From: Jutongia hominis
GTDB lineage: Bacteria; Bacillota; Clostridia; Lachnospirales; Lachnospiraceae
Direction: 5' to 3'
Assembly (NCBI RefSeq): GCF_014384965.1
Contig: NZ_JACRSW010000030.1
Location: forward strand, 110,470-174,469
DNA: 64,000 bases
Position 1 is the stretch's first letter, and each line of letters begins with the position of its first letter. Both the position numbers and the translations under genes were made by a program. The notes beneath the pieces are model-generated. The model was not told where the DNA came from, made no database searches, and worked only from the letters and a program-made list of their open reading frames with translations. Positions 7,831 through 16,514 of the stretch are shown piece after piece.

Positions 7831-9540
7831 TTATTTAGATGTGATTGCATCTTCTAAGCTCTTACGTCTGTTAGCTTCGTTTGTAGACCAATCTACGCAC
7901 TCTTTGTAACCATACTGCTCACACTTCTTGATCATGCTGTTTACGATCTTGTCGTATGCAGCATCTGTCTTAGCGTAGATAGCTTTCCAAGAACCATTCT
8001 TGATCTCGTCAGTTACCTGTGACCATGTTGTCTTTAACTCATCAGACTTTTCGCTCTTTGTATAAGATGTACCAGGAGCTACGACATATTTGCTTTTCTC
8101 CATGTAATCATTTACACCTGTAGCACCGGTCTTATCACGCCAATCTTTCTCGATATCACTTGAAGCTGCTGAAAGGTTGCTCTTCCAGTTATCTGAGTTG
8201 TATGTTTCACCGTTTGAATCCGGGTTAGAAGCATCTACAGACCATGTAGTGTTTACAATCTGTAATGTACCATCCTGGAAAGTACCCTTATGACCGTTAC
8301 CAATCTTAGTCTGTTTATTGTTGTGACACTCTTTACCTAAATCAGTGAAGTATGTGTTGCCTTCTTTATCATAATCCCAGCATACGCCCTTAGGACCGTA
8401 ATCCATTGTAAGACGACCTTCCGGAGTACAGAAGTAGTTGATAACTTCCATACATAACTCAGGATATTCTGTTGTAGCACCGATTGACCAGATACGATCT
8501 CCACCCTGTGGGTTCATACCATAAACAATTGGTGTGGCTTCCGAAGGTTTCATACAGTTCATCATCTTACCTGCTTCTGTATGAGCTTTCTTATTATAAG
8601 CTAATGATCCGGAATAATTAAAGATAGAGAACATTGTTCCACCATTCTGTACTTTCTCGATCATCTTATCATATGTCTGAGTCATTGAGTCAGGATCTAT
8701 TAATCCATCCTGATATAAGTTGTTATAGAATTTTAACATCTGAAGGTATGGACCATTCTTCTCTAATGCATCATGGAACTTACCATTCTGAGGATCATAT
8801 AATCCACAGCCTAACTCATCATAACCATAGTAAGCAGTAGCTGTAGCTTTAACATACATAACCATTGCATCATCCCAGTCAGGCCATAATGAAACAGCAT
8901 ATGTCTTATTACCAGAGTCATCCGTCGGACACTCTTTTACCATATTTTTCATTAATGTTTCGAAATCGTCTAAATTCTTAACTTCAGGATAACCTAATTT
9001 CTTGTAGAGATCCCAACGAACATCCCATGTATAGAAGAATGATTCATGATCTTCACTTGAAGTAGCTACGTTATGACCAAAACCATAAAGAGTATCTTTT
9101 GCACCATTTGTAATAGTAGAAGTTAATTCCTGATTCTTCTTAATCGCATCAGGCATATGCTTTTTAATATATGGACCATAATCCTTTAAGATATTATCTT
9201 CATTCCAGTCATATAAAAGACCATTCTTTACCGCTGTTGGGTATTTATCACTGTCATTACCCCAAACCACGATATCACCCAAGTTACCATCTTCCATACG
9301 TGTCTCGTAAACACCGTCACCATCAGGAATAATATTTAATTTAACTTTGAACTTGTCCTTTAAGATATCAGCGATCCAACCTGTCTGGACACCTGAATAG
9401 TTTGCTAACTGACTGTATACATCAAGTGTAACAATCTCACTTTTCTTAGAACCACATCCTGCCAAGAAAGATGTACTTCCAACGATCATACTTGTTGCTA
9501 AAAGCATAGAAGTTGCTTTTTTTGTAAAATTCTTACGCAT
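7831..9540 (-). CDS. Carbohydrate ABC transporter, substrate-binding lipoprotein
   Basis: 569 residues. A lipoprotein signal (charged RKNFTKK, hydrophobic core, lipobox LAGC with Cys29) targets it to the outer face of the membrane. The mature part has the extracellular solute-binding family 1 fold of the large LipO/YtcQ type (about 550 residues), with aromatic-rich segments typical of oligosaccharide binding. It is the third gene of an operon after two permeases (10631-12091 and 9652-10617). The cognate ATPase is not present. These CUT1 systems commonly share an MsmX-type ATPase encoded elsewhere. The sugar cannot be deduced. RBS GAGGAGG is close upstream. Confidence 0.92.
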   Translation of the reverse strand: MRKNFTKKATSMLLATSMIVGSTSFLAGCGSKKSEIVTLDVYSQLANYSGVQTGWIADILKDKFKVKLNIIPDGDGVYETRMEDGNLGDIVVWGNDSDKYPTAVKNGLLYDWNEDNILKDYGPYIKKHMPDAIKKNQELTSTITNGAKDTLYGFGHNVATSSEDHESFFYTWDVRWDLYKKLGYPEVKNLDDFETLMKNMVKECPTDDSGNKTYAVSLWPDWDDAMVMYVKATATAYYGYDELGCGLYDPQNGKFHDALEKNGPYLQMLKFYNNLYQDGLIDPDSMTQTYDKMIEKVQNGGTMFSIFNYSGSLAYNKKAHTEAGKMMNCMKPSEATPIVYGMNPQGGDRIWSIGATTEYPELCMEVINYFCTPEGRLTMDYGPKGVCWDYDKEGNTYFTDLGKECHNNKQTKIGNGHKGTFQDGTLQIVNTTWSVDASNPDSNGETYNSDNWKSNLSAASSDIEKDWRDKTGATGVNDYMEKSKYVVAPGTSYTKSEKSDELKTTWSQVTDEIKNGSWKAIYAKTDAAYDKIVNSMIKKCEQYGYKECVDWSTNEANRRKSLEDAITSK

Positions 9541-9590
9541 TATTTTTTCCTCCTCTCAAGAAAATGCATTTTTAATAGATTCATTTTACA

Positions 9591-9618
9591 GTCACAGCAG
9601 TTTACACTCTGCTGTGAC
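9591..9618 (-). promoter_or_regulatory. Intercistronic hairpin before the SBP gene
   Basis: Perfect 10-bp stem GTCACAGCAG/CTGCTGTGAC with an 8-nt loop in the 111-nt gap between permease and SBP genes. It has no T-tract. Such hairpins often mark processing or stabilisation that raises SBP mRNA over permease mRNA. Confidence 0.6.
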
Positions 9619-9651
9619 CAATATTTTAATTTTAATAATGTTACGAGTACA

Positions 9652-10617
9652 TTAACCCTTAACAGCACCTAACATAATACCCTTTTCGAAATATCTCTGC
9701 ATGAATGGATATACACAGAAGATAGGAATAACGGATACCATGGAAATCGTGTACTTAATAACCTTAGAGTTCAATGCCTGCTCCATAGCCTGCTGTGCTG
9801 CTGTTCCACCCTGACTCATCAAAGTACCAAGGTTTGATGACTGGTTCAGGTAGTTGTACAATCTATGCTGCAATGTAAAGAGCTTTTCATTACCCTGCAT
9901 CAGGATCAAAGAATCCTGGAATGAGTTCCAATGTCCTACTGCACCGAAAATAGCGATTGTAGCAAGAATCGGTTTACTCAAAGGCCAGATCAGCTTACGG
10001 AACACTACCATATAAGAAGCACCATCAATAAAGGCACTTTCTTCAAGCTCTGCCGGTATGGACTCTATATACGTCTTAACCAGAATAATATTATACGGAG
10101 CTACGATCGTAGGAATGATGTAAGCTAAATAATTCTTTGTCAAACCTAACAATGCCATGTTCAAATACCAAGGGATCAGACCGGCATTGAAATACATAGT
10201 GATAACGAGGAAACGATACCAGAAACTTCTGTGCCACATTTCCTGCTTTGTTACGATGTAACCTACGAAAGCGGAAGCAACTACCATGAGTGCTGTACCG
10301 ATCAATGTTCTTGAAATGGTTACGATAAAGGAAGTACCAAGATCACCTACCTCACGTAACGCAATATAGTTATCAACGTTAAATCCCTTTGGATAGAAGT
10401 TGATCAAACCTCTTTTTACCAATTCGTTATCTGATACCGTGTTGATAAACAGATAGTAGAATGGGAAAATACATGTAAGTGTAAATGCTGAGAAGAAAAT
10501 ATAGTTAAAGATGTTAAAGATCACATCGCCCGGCTTAGTACGGTACATCTTTTTATGCTTTTTGTAATATGCTTTTTCTCTCTTAGCATCAAGCTTTTCC
10601 TGTGCTGTCTTTGCCAT
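9652..10617 (-). CDS. Carbohydrate ABC transporter permease (LplC/YtcP type)
   Basis: 321 residues, usual family length. Six TM helices follow a basic N-terminus (AKREKAYYKKHKKMYRTKPG). The EAA loop that contacts the ATPase reads EESAFIDGASYMVVFRKLIW around residues 205-224, with the conserved Gly. The C-terminus EKGIMLGAVKG is typical of LplC-like CUT1 permeases. It forms the membrane channel with the 10631-12091 product. The gene starts 13 bases after that gene's stop with GAGGTG in front, so the two are translationally close. Confidence 0.93.
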   Translation of the reverse strand: MAKTAQEKLDAKREKAYYKKHKKMYRTKPGDVIFNIFNYIFFSAFTLTCIFPFYYLFINTVSDNELVKRGLINFYPKGFNVDNYIALREVGDLGTSFIVTISRTLIGTALMVVASAFVGYIVTKQEMWHRSFWYRFLVITMYFNAGLIPWYLNMALLGLTKNYLAYIIPTIVAPYNIILVKTYIESIPAELEESAFIDGASYMVVFRKLIWPLSKPILATIAIFGAVGHWNSFQDSLILMQGNEKLFTLQHRLYNYLNQSSNLGTLMSQGGTAAQQAMEQALNSKVIKYTISMVSVIPIFCVYPFMQRYFEKGIMLGAVKG

Positions 10618-10630
10618 TTTTCTTCACCTC

Positions 10631-12091
10631 CTATATGATACTCTCGCCACGAAGCAGTTTTGACATACCATTTGCGGCGAACAGTAAAACGACACTGATT
10701 ACAGATTTGAACATACCTACTACAGTAGATAATGGAATACTACCATTACCAATACCTAATTTATAAACGTATAAATCTAATACACGGATAGACTCTCTGT
10801 TCTCAGCGTTTTCGAATACGAGGTACTGGTCAAGACCATTACTGAGAATACCGGCAATAGCCATTAACAATAACACGAAGAATGTTGGAAGCAGACCCGG
10901 AAGAGTGATATGACGCATCTTCTGGAAACGTCCCGCACCATCCACGGTAGCCGCCTCATACAATGACTGGTCGATACCGGAAATACCTGCTATGTAAATG
11001 ATTGCGCTCCAGCCTACACCTTTCCATGTACCCCAGCCCCACATCTTAACCCATGTGAAGGAGTTACCCATCAGGTAGTTATGACCTGGCGCATTCTGTG
11101 ACATCAAACCAACCTCTTTTGCAAATGTGTTAATGAAACCATCTGTTGAGAAAATAGAAAGCGCTACGGCATATACAAGTACCCATGAAATGAAGTTAGG
11201 GATTGTTGTAAACGCCTGTACAAAACGACGGAAATTCATGTTACGGACTTCACAAAGGAATACAGCGAAGATCATAGGAATCCAGCTTGTGATGATATTT
11301 AAACCACTGATTGCCAATGTGTTTTTCATAACGTTGATAACATCATTTCTTGTTGCAGAGTTCTTAAATAAGTAAGCAAACCATTTAAGACCAACAAAGT
11401 TGTCTGATGAAAGCGTTCCACCTGACTTGTAATCGAAGAATGCGTATCTCCATCCATAAAGAGGAAGGTAGCAGAATAAGAAACCAAGGATTGCAAACGG
11501 AAGGAACATCAGGAATAATTTGTACTTTGATTCCATCTCAAACTTCTCACCAGGCAGTGCCTTTGGAGTCTTAACAAATAATACCAAAGAAAGTATCAGA
11601 ATCAAAGCAGCGATTCCGCCGAAGATAAATACACCAACCGGCATAGAAGGTGCAACTTTGTCCACACGATTTGTATCCCGAACCAAAATGTAACCTACGA
11701 AACAAACTGCATATCCAACTACTTCTGCAATTGCTCCGATAATAGAGAATTTTAAGCCAAATCTCTGAAGCTTGTTGTTACCCATTGATGTACAAACACC
11801 AACACCTGTTGCCGCGATACCAAGTACCGCGATCACCGCACCAATATAAGTAACTACGAATGTTGTCTCATCAACCCAATTCATACGAAATGCTCTCGCA
11901 CAGTCACTAATAAGACTGTTATAAGAAATAGCTGATGTAAATAATGAAATCTTGTCACTAACCAAACCACAGATCTTAGCCGGGTTAGCGATTGGGAAGA
12001 ATGCCATGACGATCACAAGTACGGCAATCACACGCTGCACAATCCAAAGACTGCTTAACGTCCCTTTCTTCTCGGTTATTTCTTCTTTCAT
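10631..12091 (-). CDS. Carbohydrate ABC transporter permease (LplB type) with N-terminal membrane extension
   Basis: 486 residues. The C-terminal ~300 residues are a normal LplB-like CUT1 permease, starting near KYKLFLMFLPFAILGFLFCY. The EAA loop is YEAATVDGAGRFQKMRHITL and the LP follows. The first ~185 residues are extra: four or so hydrophobic helices (VIAVLVIVMAFFPIA, TYIGAVIAVLGIAATGVGV, AEVVGYAVCFVGYILV, VFIFGGIAALILILSLVLFV) not present in ordinary LplB (about 310-320 residues). GAGGTC lies before ATG 12091. It is the first gene of the transport operon. Confidence 0.9.
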   Translation of the reverse strand: MKEEITEKKGTLSSLWIVQRVIAVLVIVMAFFPIANPAKICGLVSDKISLFTSAISYNSLISDCARAFRMNWVDETTFVVTYIGAVIAVLGIAATGVGVCTSMGNNKLQRFGLKFSIIGAIAEVVGYAVCFVGYILVRDTNRVDKVAPSMPVGVFIFGGIAALILILSLVLFVKTPKALPGEKFEMESKYKLFLMFLPFAILGFLFCYLPLYGWRYAFFDYKSGGTLSSDNFVGLKWFAYLFKNSATRNDVINVMKNTLAISGLNIITSWIPMIFAVFLCEVRNMNFRRFVQAFTTIPNFISWVLVYAVALSIFSTDGFINTFAKEVGLMSQNAPGHNYLMGNSFTWVKMWGWGTWKGVGWSAIIYIAGISGIDQSLYEAATVDGAGRFQKMRHITLPGLLPTFFVLLLMAIAGILSNGLDQYLVFENAENRESIRVLDLYVYKLGIGNGSIPLSTVVGMFKSVISVVLLFAANGMSKLLRGESII

Positions 12092-12324
12092 AATGACCTC
12101 CTTGTTTTGTATTTCAGTCTTCGCTTCAAAAAAACGAATAGAACTTTTCTACTATTATTTTATCAAAAAGTGCATTTTAAAAATACCATAATTTATGGAT
12201 TGAAAATACACATATTTTTCACACTTTTTAAACTGTTTGTTCGCACTTCTTTTTTATTATGAAATCATACAGAGAATATGCAGACAAACGTAAAAACAAT
12301 TTAGACATGAAAAAAAGAGGAAAA

Positions 12325-12354
12325 GAGATGAGATTGTATTTCAAATCTCATCTC
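12325..12354 (-). terminator. Terminator of the secreted protein gene
   Basis: GAGATGAGATT stem (11 bp, perfect) with an 8-nt loop, followed on the minus strand by TTTTCCTCTTTTTTTC. It lies 34 nt after the stop at 12388. Confidence 0.85.
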
Positions 12355-12387
12355 AAGATCTCCTCAATCATTCTCTGTCAGAATGAA

Positions 12388-13206
12388 TTATTTTTTCTTT
12401 TTCTTTGAAGTTACAACAACTACAACACCTGCAACTACAACGACAGCTACAACTACTACGATTGGAATAACCGGTACACTTGACTTGCTGTCATCTTTCT
12501 TATCGTTTGACTTTGCTGCCGGTGTAGGAGTAGCTTCTTTTGCATCCGGATCGTCCTTCGCAAAACCGGAAACAGTAAATGTTACTTCCACAGAATCATT
12601 AGGAATCTGGAACTCCGTCTTTAATTCCTTTGTATTTCTATATGTGTTAGCTGTGTTAAAGCAAAGTGTATGTGGAGCATCTTCTGCTTCTTCATCAATA
12701 ATGGCATTGTCCTGTGTTAATTTTGTAATACCATCAATCTTTGTCTTAACATTTGTGATCTTAACAGTGTCATTAGAAGGGATATCTGTAGATACACCTA
12801 CGAATTTAACATGTGTGTTACCATCGTTTGTAACGCATCCGTTTAATCCTTTAACGCCAACTGTATATGTACCATTACCTTTGATCTTAACGTCAGTGAT
12901 CTGACCATCAACAGGCTTAGCTTCTTCTACATCTAATGTAGTAAGCATCTTGTCCCAGTTTGCATTGTCGATACCGGTTTCCTTCTTGAAGAACGGATCT
13001 CTGAATACCCAACATCCATCTGCCTGGAACATAAAGTATGCATTGTACTCTCCATTTGGATCAAAATCCTTTTTACCAAGTGCGATTGCCTCTTTCGTAG
13101 GATCATTTGCTGCAAATGCTACGGAAGGGATCACTGTTACGCCAAGAGCTAAAGCCATAGCACCGGCTGTAATTGCTGAAACGATTTTCTTTAATGATTT
13201 TCTCAT
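12388..13206 (-). CDS. Secreted, membrane-anchored surface protein of unknown function
   Basis: 272 residues. Signal peptide MRKSLKKIVSAITAGAMALA with cleavage near AFA|AND. The extracellular part is about 200 residues and beta-rich, with a possible ligand patch (FMFQADGCWVFRDPFF, residues ~58-73). A Thr/Pro/Ala/Lys linker follows, then a Val-rich TM helix and a KKKKK end. It has no LPXTG. Start 13206 is preferred because AGGAGG is 8 bases away, while ATG 13212 is too close. It lies between a sugar transporter and a sensor kinase, so carbohydrate capture or sensing at the surface is plausible. I recognise no named domain. Confidence 0.8.
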   Translation of the reverse strand: MRKSLKKIVSAITAGAMALALGVTVIPSVAFAANDPTKEAIALGKKDFDPNGEYNAYFMFQADGCWVFRDPFFKKETGIDNANWDKMLTTLDVEEAKPVDGQITDVKIKGNGTYTVGVKGLNGCVTNDGNTHVKFVGVSTDIPSNDTVKITNVKTKIDGITKLTQDNAIIDEEAEDAPHTLCFNTANTYRNTKELKTEFQIPNDSVEVTFTVSGFAKDDPDAKEATPTPAAKSNDKKDDSKSSVPVIPIVVVVAVVVVAGVVVVVTSKKKKK

Positions 13207-13338
13207 TACCATTTCCTCCTCTTATTTTTACTCAACATAATGACATTCTCATGCCTGTATTTGAGTATACCATAAAAATCAACAAAAGTAACCTTATTTT
13301 TTTGACATGTTTACCCACATTATTTCACTTTTGCATTT

Positions 13339-13380
13339 AAAAAAGAGTTTTTTATGGTATTTTCCACAAAAAACTCTTTT
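13339..13380 (-). terminator. Terminator of the sensor kinase operon
   Basis: AAAAGAGTTTTTT and AAAAAACTCTTTT arms enclose a 14-nt loop, with a further T-run on the minus strand. It lies 45-85 nt past the kinase stop. Confidence 0.75.
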
Positions 13381-13424
13381 CTGATATGGTTACTTTTGTA
13401 TCTGTTATGCAATCTTTTCCATTT

Positions 13425-15260
13425 TTAGATGTATTTTTGAATTTCTTGTGGGATTTCTGCCGGAAAACAGATTGTAATACAAGTTCCTTTCCCCTCTTCA
13501 CTCCTGATCGATACACCATACGGCTCGCCATATAATATGGTAATTCTCTGATTCACATTATTGATTCCGATATGATCATTTTCCGAATGAATTCCTTCTC
13601 TGAGTGCTTTACGAATCTTTCCTAATGTATAATAATTCATTCCTGCACCGTTATCTTTAATCTGAATTTCAATATCTCTTTCTTTCTGCATAACATGCAC
13701 TTCCAGATAGCCATCATTTTCTTTCGACTCCAGACCATGTGCAAATGCATTTTCCACAAACGGCTGCATGATCAGTGGGATGACCATGATAGAAGTATCA
13801 ACATTATCGTCTACAATAACTTTTGAATGGATTCTGTCTCCAAAACGATAATTCTGAATTACAAGATAATCTTCGATCAATGTGATCTCTGACTGCAAAC
13901 TGACCATCTGATCACCAACCTGTATATTTCTTCTCATGATCTTTGCAAGTTTTTTTACCAGTTCTTCGATCTCAGGTTCTTTGTTAATCTTTGCTTTCAT
14001 ACGGATCGTTTCCAATGTATTATATAAGAAATGGGGATTGATCTGGCTTGCAAGCATTTTAAATTCAACTTCTTTTTGCTTGGTATGCAGCTTTTCTTTC
14101 TGAACCTGTTCATCAACCACTTTGGTTGTCAGCTTTTGAATATCCTGCATCATCTGTTCTAACTCCTGGTACAGCTCAGCTGCCTCATCTGTTCCATCGA
14201 TCGGCTCTACTTCCTTATATCTGCCTACCGCGACTAAATGCATCTGTTCACGCAGCTTTTTAATACGATGCCCAAACAGATTCGAAAAGAGCAGGATCAA
14301 AAAGATTGACATCATAAGGCCGAGCAATACTGTAACAATACTGATCAGATTTGTTTTATTAAAATCAACCAGTAAAGCTCGTGAACTTTGGACTCGCACG
14401 ATCGTATAACACGATCCCGTATCATCAGGATAAATTTTTTGATAGGTTACCAGATACTCACTAATACCATTAACCACTTTTTGAGTTCCCAAATTTTTAC
14501 GATAAGAATTCAAATTTGCGATCAGAAAATCATTATCGTTTGTAATTTCAAAATTTGTTGCGATCACATCATCGGGGCCATACACCAATACGGAATTGTC
14601 TGTTCGTTTAATCACTTTTTTCACAGTTCGTTCGGGATTCAAGCGTACGGCAAGCACAGCTATTGTTTTACCGGAAGAATCCTGAATACTACGTGTAAGC
14701 TGGATCACATTTTCTGATTTTGTCTCATCAAAGAAATAAGACCAATAACTCTCACCATTCCGGTAACAGGTGGGCAGATACCAGTTAAGCTTTTTGATAT
14801 CCCCTCCACCCGAATAGCTGAAATACCGGTTCGATGCGATCGTTCTGTTCTTTACATAGATCTTGATATCATAAATCTCTTCCTTATAATATTCGAGATA
14901 TTTATCAATAAACTGCATGCTGACACAGTCCTGTGTAAACTCATCGGTATCTTTATATTCCTTTTGTGCGATCTTCGTAATAATATTACGGACCGCCGCA
15001 TCACTATAGATCTGTTTCCCTACGTCTGTAGCAACTTCCATAGATTCTTCTATACTGGAGCCGATCAGGGCAACCTCCTCCTGCTGTGCTTTTTTATTCT
15101 GCTCCAGAATCAGATTACGGCTCTGCTGACTGATATAAAATGTTGCAATTACAAAAGGAATAATTCCCCCTATTATATATATAAGGAACATTCTCTTTCC
15201 GAAACTGATACTTTTTGCTATATCCAGCACCTTATACCATCTGTATTTTCTTTTTTTCAT
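13425..15260 (-). CDS. YesM-type sensor histidine kinase
   Basis: 611 residues. TM1 near residues 23-45, an extracellular dCache-like region to about 300, TM2 (LISIVTVLLGLMMSIFLILL), HAMP, then a His_kinase/HATPase pair. The phospho-acceptor box is QINPHFLYNTLETIRMKA. The ATP-binding boxes are NAFAHGL, DNGAGM and GIGINNVNQRI. This class normally works with an AraC-type YesN response regulator to control sugar-transport genes such as the LplABC-like operon next door. No response regulator gene is in the window. It overlaps no gene and follows the Ig-domain gene (15266-15610) by 5 bases, so the two are co-transcribed. Confidence 0.92.
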   Translation of the reverse strand: MKKRKYRWYKVLDIAKSISFGKRMFLIYIIGGIIPFVIATFYISQQSRNLILEQNKKAQQEEVALIGSSIEESMEVATDVGKQIYSDAAVRNIITKIAQKEYKDTDEFTQDCVSMQFIDKYLEYYKEEIYDIKIYVKNRTIASNRYFSYSGGGDIKKLNWYLPTCYRNGESYWSYFFDETKSENVIQLTRSIQDSSGKTIAVLAVRLNPERTVKKVIKRTDNSVLVYGPDDVIATNFEITNDNDFLIANLNSYRKNLGTQKVVNGISEYLVTYQKIYPDDTGSCYTIVRVQSSRALLVDFNKTNLISIVTVLLGLMMSIFLILLFSNLFGHRIKKLREQMHLVAVGRYKEVEPIDGTDEAAELYQELEQMMQDIQKLTTKVVDEQVQKEKLHTKQKEVEFKMLASQINPHFLYNTLETIRMKAKINKEPEIEELVKKLAKIMRRNIQVGDQMVSLQSEITLIEDYLVIQNYRFGDRIHSKVIVDDNVDTSIMVIPLIMQPFVENAFAHGLESKENDGYLEVHVMQKERDIEIQIKDNGAGMNYYTLGKIRKALREGIHSENDHIGINNVNQRITILYGEPYGVSIRSEEGKGTCITICFPAEIPQEIQKYI

Positions 15261-15265
15261 TCTTT

Positions 15266-15610
15266 CTATTCACCAATCTTAAACTGTACCTGAACCGGAC
15301 TTTTTAACGGTTTACCGGATAGTGATGTTACTTTCGTTGTAATATTCAAAATATATGATTCATCCTGTGCATATGGTTCGATCGGTTCGATCTCGATCTC
15401 ATTTTCAATTGAATTATAACGGATCGCCGTCTTTAATGGCGACATATTCATCGTTGTTACATACAGGTTTACATTATTGACTGTCTTAGGATCCAAAGGC
15501 ACATTAAACTTAATTTTCCACAAAAAATTTCCTGTCTTGAATTTCAGATCCTGTTTTACTTTATTCTCCAATCCTTCTGTCATAGATTCAAATGCCAAAT
15601 AATTTGCCAT
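15266..15610 (-). CDS. Single Ig-like (SbsA/Big_5-type) domain protein
   Basis: 114 residues starting at ATG 15610 (MANYLAFESM), with GGAGAG upstream. An ATG at 15655 lies before this site and is not favoured. The body matches the SbsA-type Ig-like pattern: FNVPLDPKTVNNVNLYVT, a central IEIEPIEPYAQDESYILNI, and the closing KSPVQVQFKI. Such domains usually occur in exported proteins, but no signal peptide or TM is seen. It is the first gene of a two-gene unit with the sensor kinase. Role unknown. Confidence 0.75.
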   Translation of the reverse strand: MANYLAFESMTEGLENKVKQDLKFKTGNFLWKIKFNVPLDPKTVNNVNLYVTTMNMSPLKTAIRYNSIENEIEIEPIEPYAQDESYILNITTKVTSLSGKPLKSPVQVQFKIGE

Positions 15611-15795
15611 AATTATCTCTCCGTTTCTCCTCTGATCAGACTTCTTTGTATCCAATCCTCTATCTTAGTTTATTTCCATATTATCTTTCATTTTAACACA
15701 CATCCTGTTTTTTGTGTATATCTAATTATAAGTGTATCGTATCTGTTATTTTTTTGTTATAATTATGTTTAGAAAAACAAAGGAGGTTACCCTCT

Positions 15796-16395
15796 ATGGC
15801 AAAGATAAATTTTAAGCCCGGCAACATGCTCTATCCTTTACCGGCTGTATTGATAAGCTGTGGTGATATTGATGGTGAATCCAATCTTTTTACTGTTGCA
15901 TGGGCAGCTACTGTATGCACAAATCCGCCAATGGTTTCGATTTCTGTCCGCCCGGAACGTTATTCCTATGACATGATCCGCAGGCAAAAAGAGTTTGTGA
16001 TCAACCTGACGACAAAAGATCTGGCTTTTGCAACTGATTATTGCGGTGTCCGTTCCGGCCGGAACTATGATAAATGGAGCGATTGTCACCTGACAAAAGA
16101 AAAAGCAGATCAGGTCCTATGCCCGATGATCAAAGAATCACCTGTCAATATTGAATGCAAAGTCTCGCAGATTCAGGAATTAGGTTCGCATCATATGTTT
16201 ATTGCTGATGTTGTTGCTGTTCATGTAGATGATACATTGCTAGATGAACATAATACATTTCATTTAAACGACAGTAATCTGATCTCTTATTCGCACGGAA
16301 CATATCTGACGCTTGGAGAGCCGGTCGGTAAGTTTGGATATTCCATTCAAAAAAAGAAAAAAAAGAAAGAACACAAACGAAAAGCAAAGTCATAA
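15796..16395 (+). CDS. Flavin reductase-like FMN-binding protein
   Basis: 199 residues. Split-barrel flavoprotein of the flavin reductase/flavoredoxin group: PLPAVLISCGDIDGESNLFT near the start, NPPMVSISVRPERYSYDMIR for FMN contacts, and later GSHHMFIADVVAVHVDD. It probably reduces or carries FMN in the cytoplasm. The natural partner is unknown. AGGAGG lies about 10 bases before ATG 15796. The C-terminus is a poly-lysine stretch (KKKKKKEHKRKAKS) unusual for the family. It is divergently placed from the kinase operon. Confidence 0.88.
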   Translation: MAKINFKPGNMLYPLPAVLISCGDIDGESNLFTVAWAATVCTNPPMVSISVRPERYSYDMIRRQKEFVINLTTKDLAFATDYCGVRSGRNYDKWSDCHLTKEKADQVLCPMIKESPVNIECKVSQIQELGSHHMFIADVVAVHVDDTLLDEHNTFHLNDSNLISYSHGTYLTLGEPVGKFGYSIQKKKKKKEHKRKAKS

Positions 16396-16514
16396 AATAT
16401 ACTATGACAATGTCAGCAACAGATTCATATACTATATAGCAACAGATCCTGTTAACAATGGTATACAAAGAACCGGCGTTTTTGATGCTATTCATGGTAT
16501 AAAAGGGAGCACTT

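Noticed and set aside
12383..12904. 173-codon plus-strand frame starting with Thr-rich sequence
   Set aside because: It is the shadow of the secreted protein gene. The Thr run mirrors the Val-rich TM of the true product.
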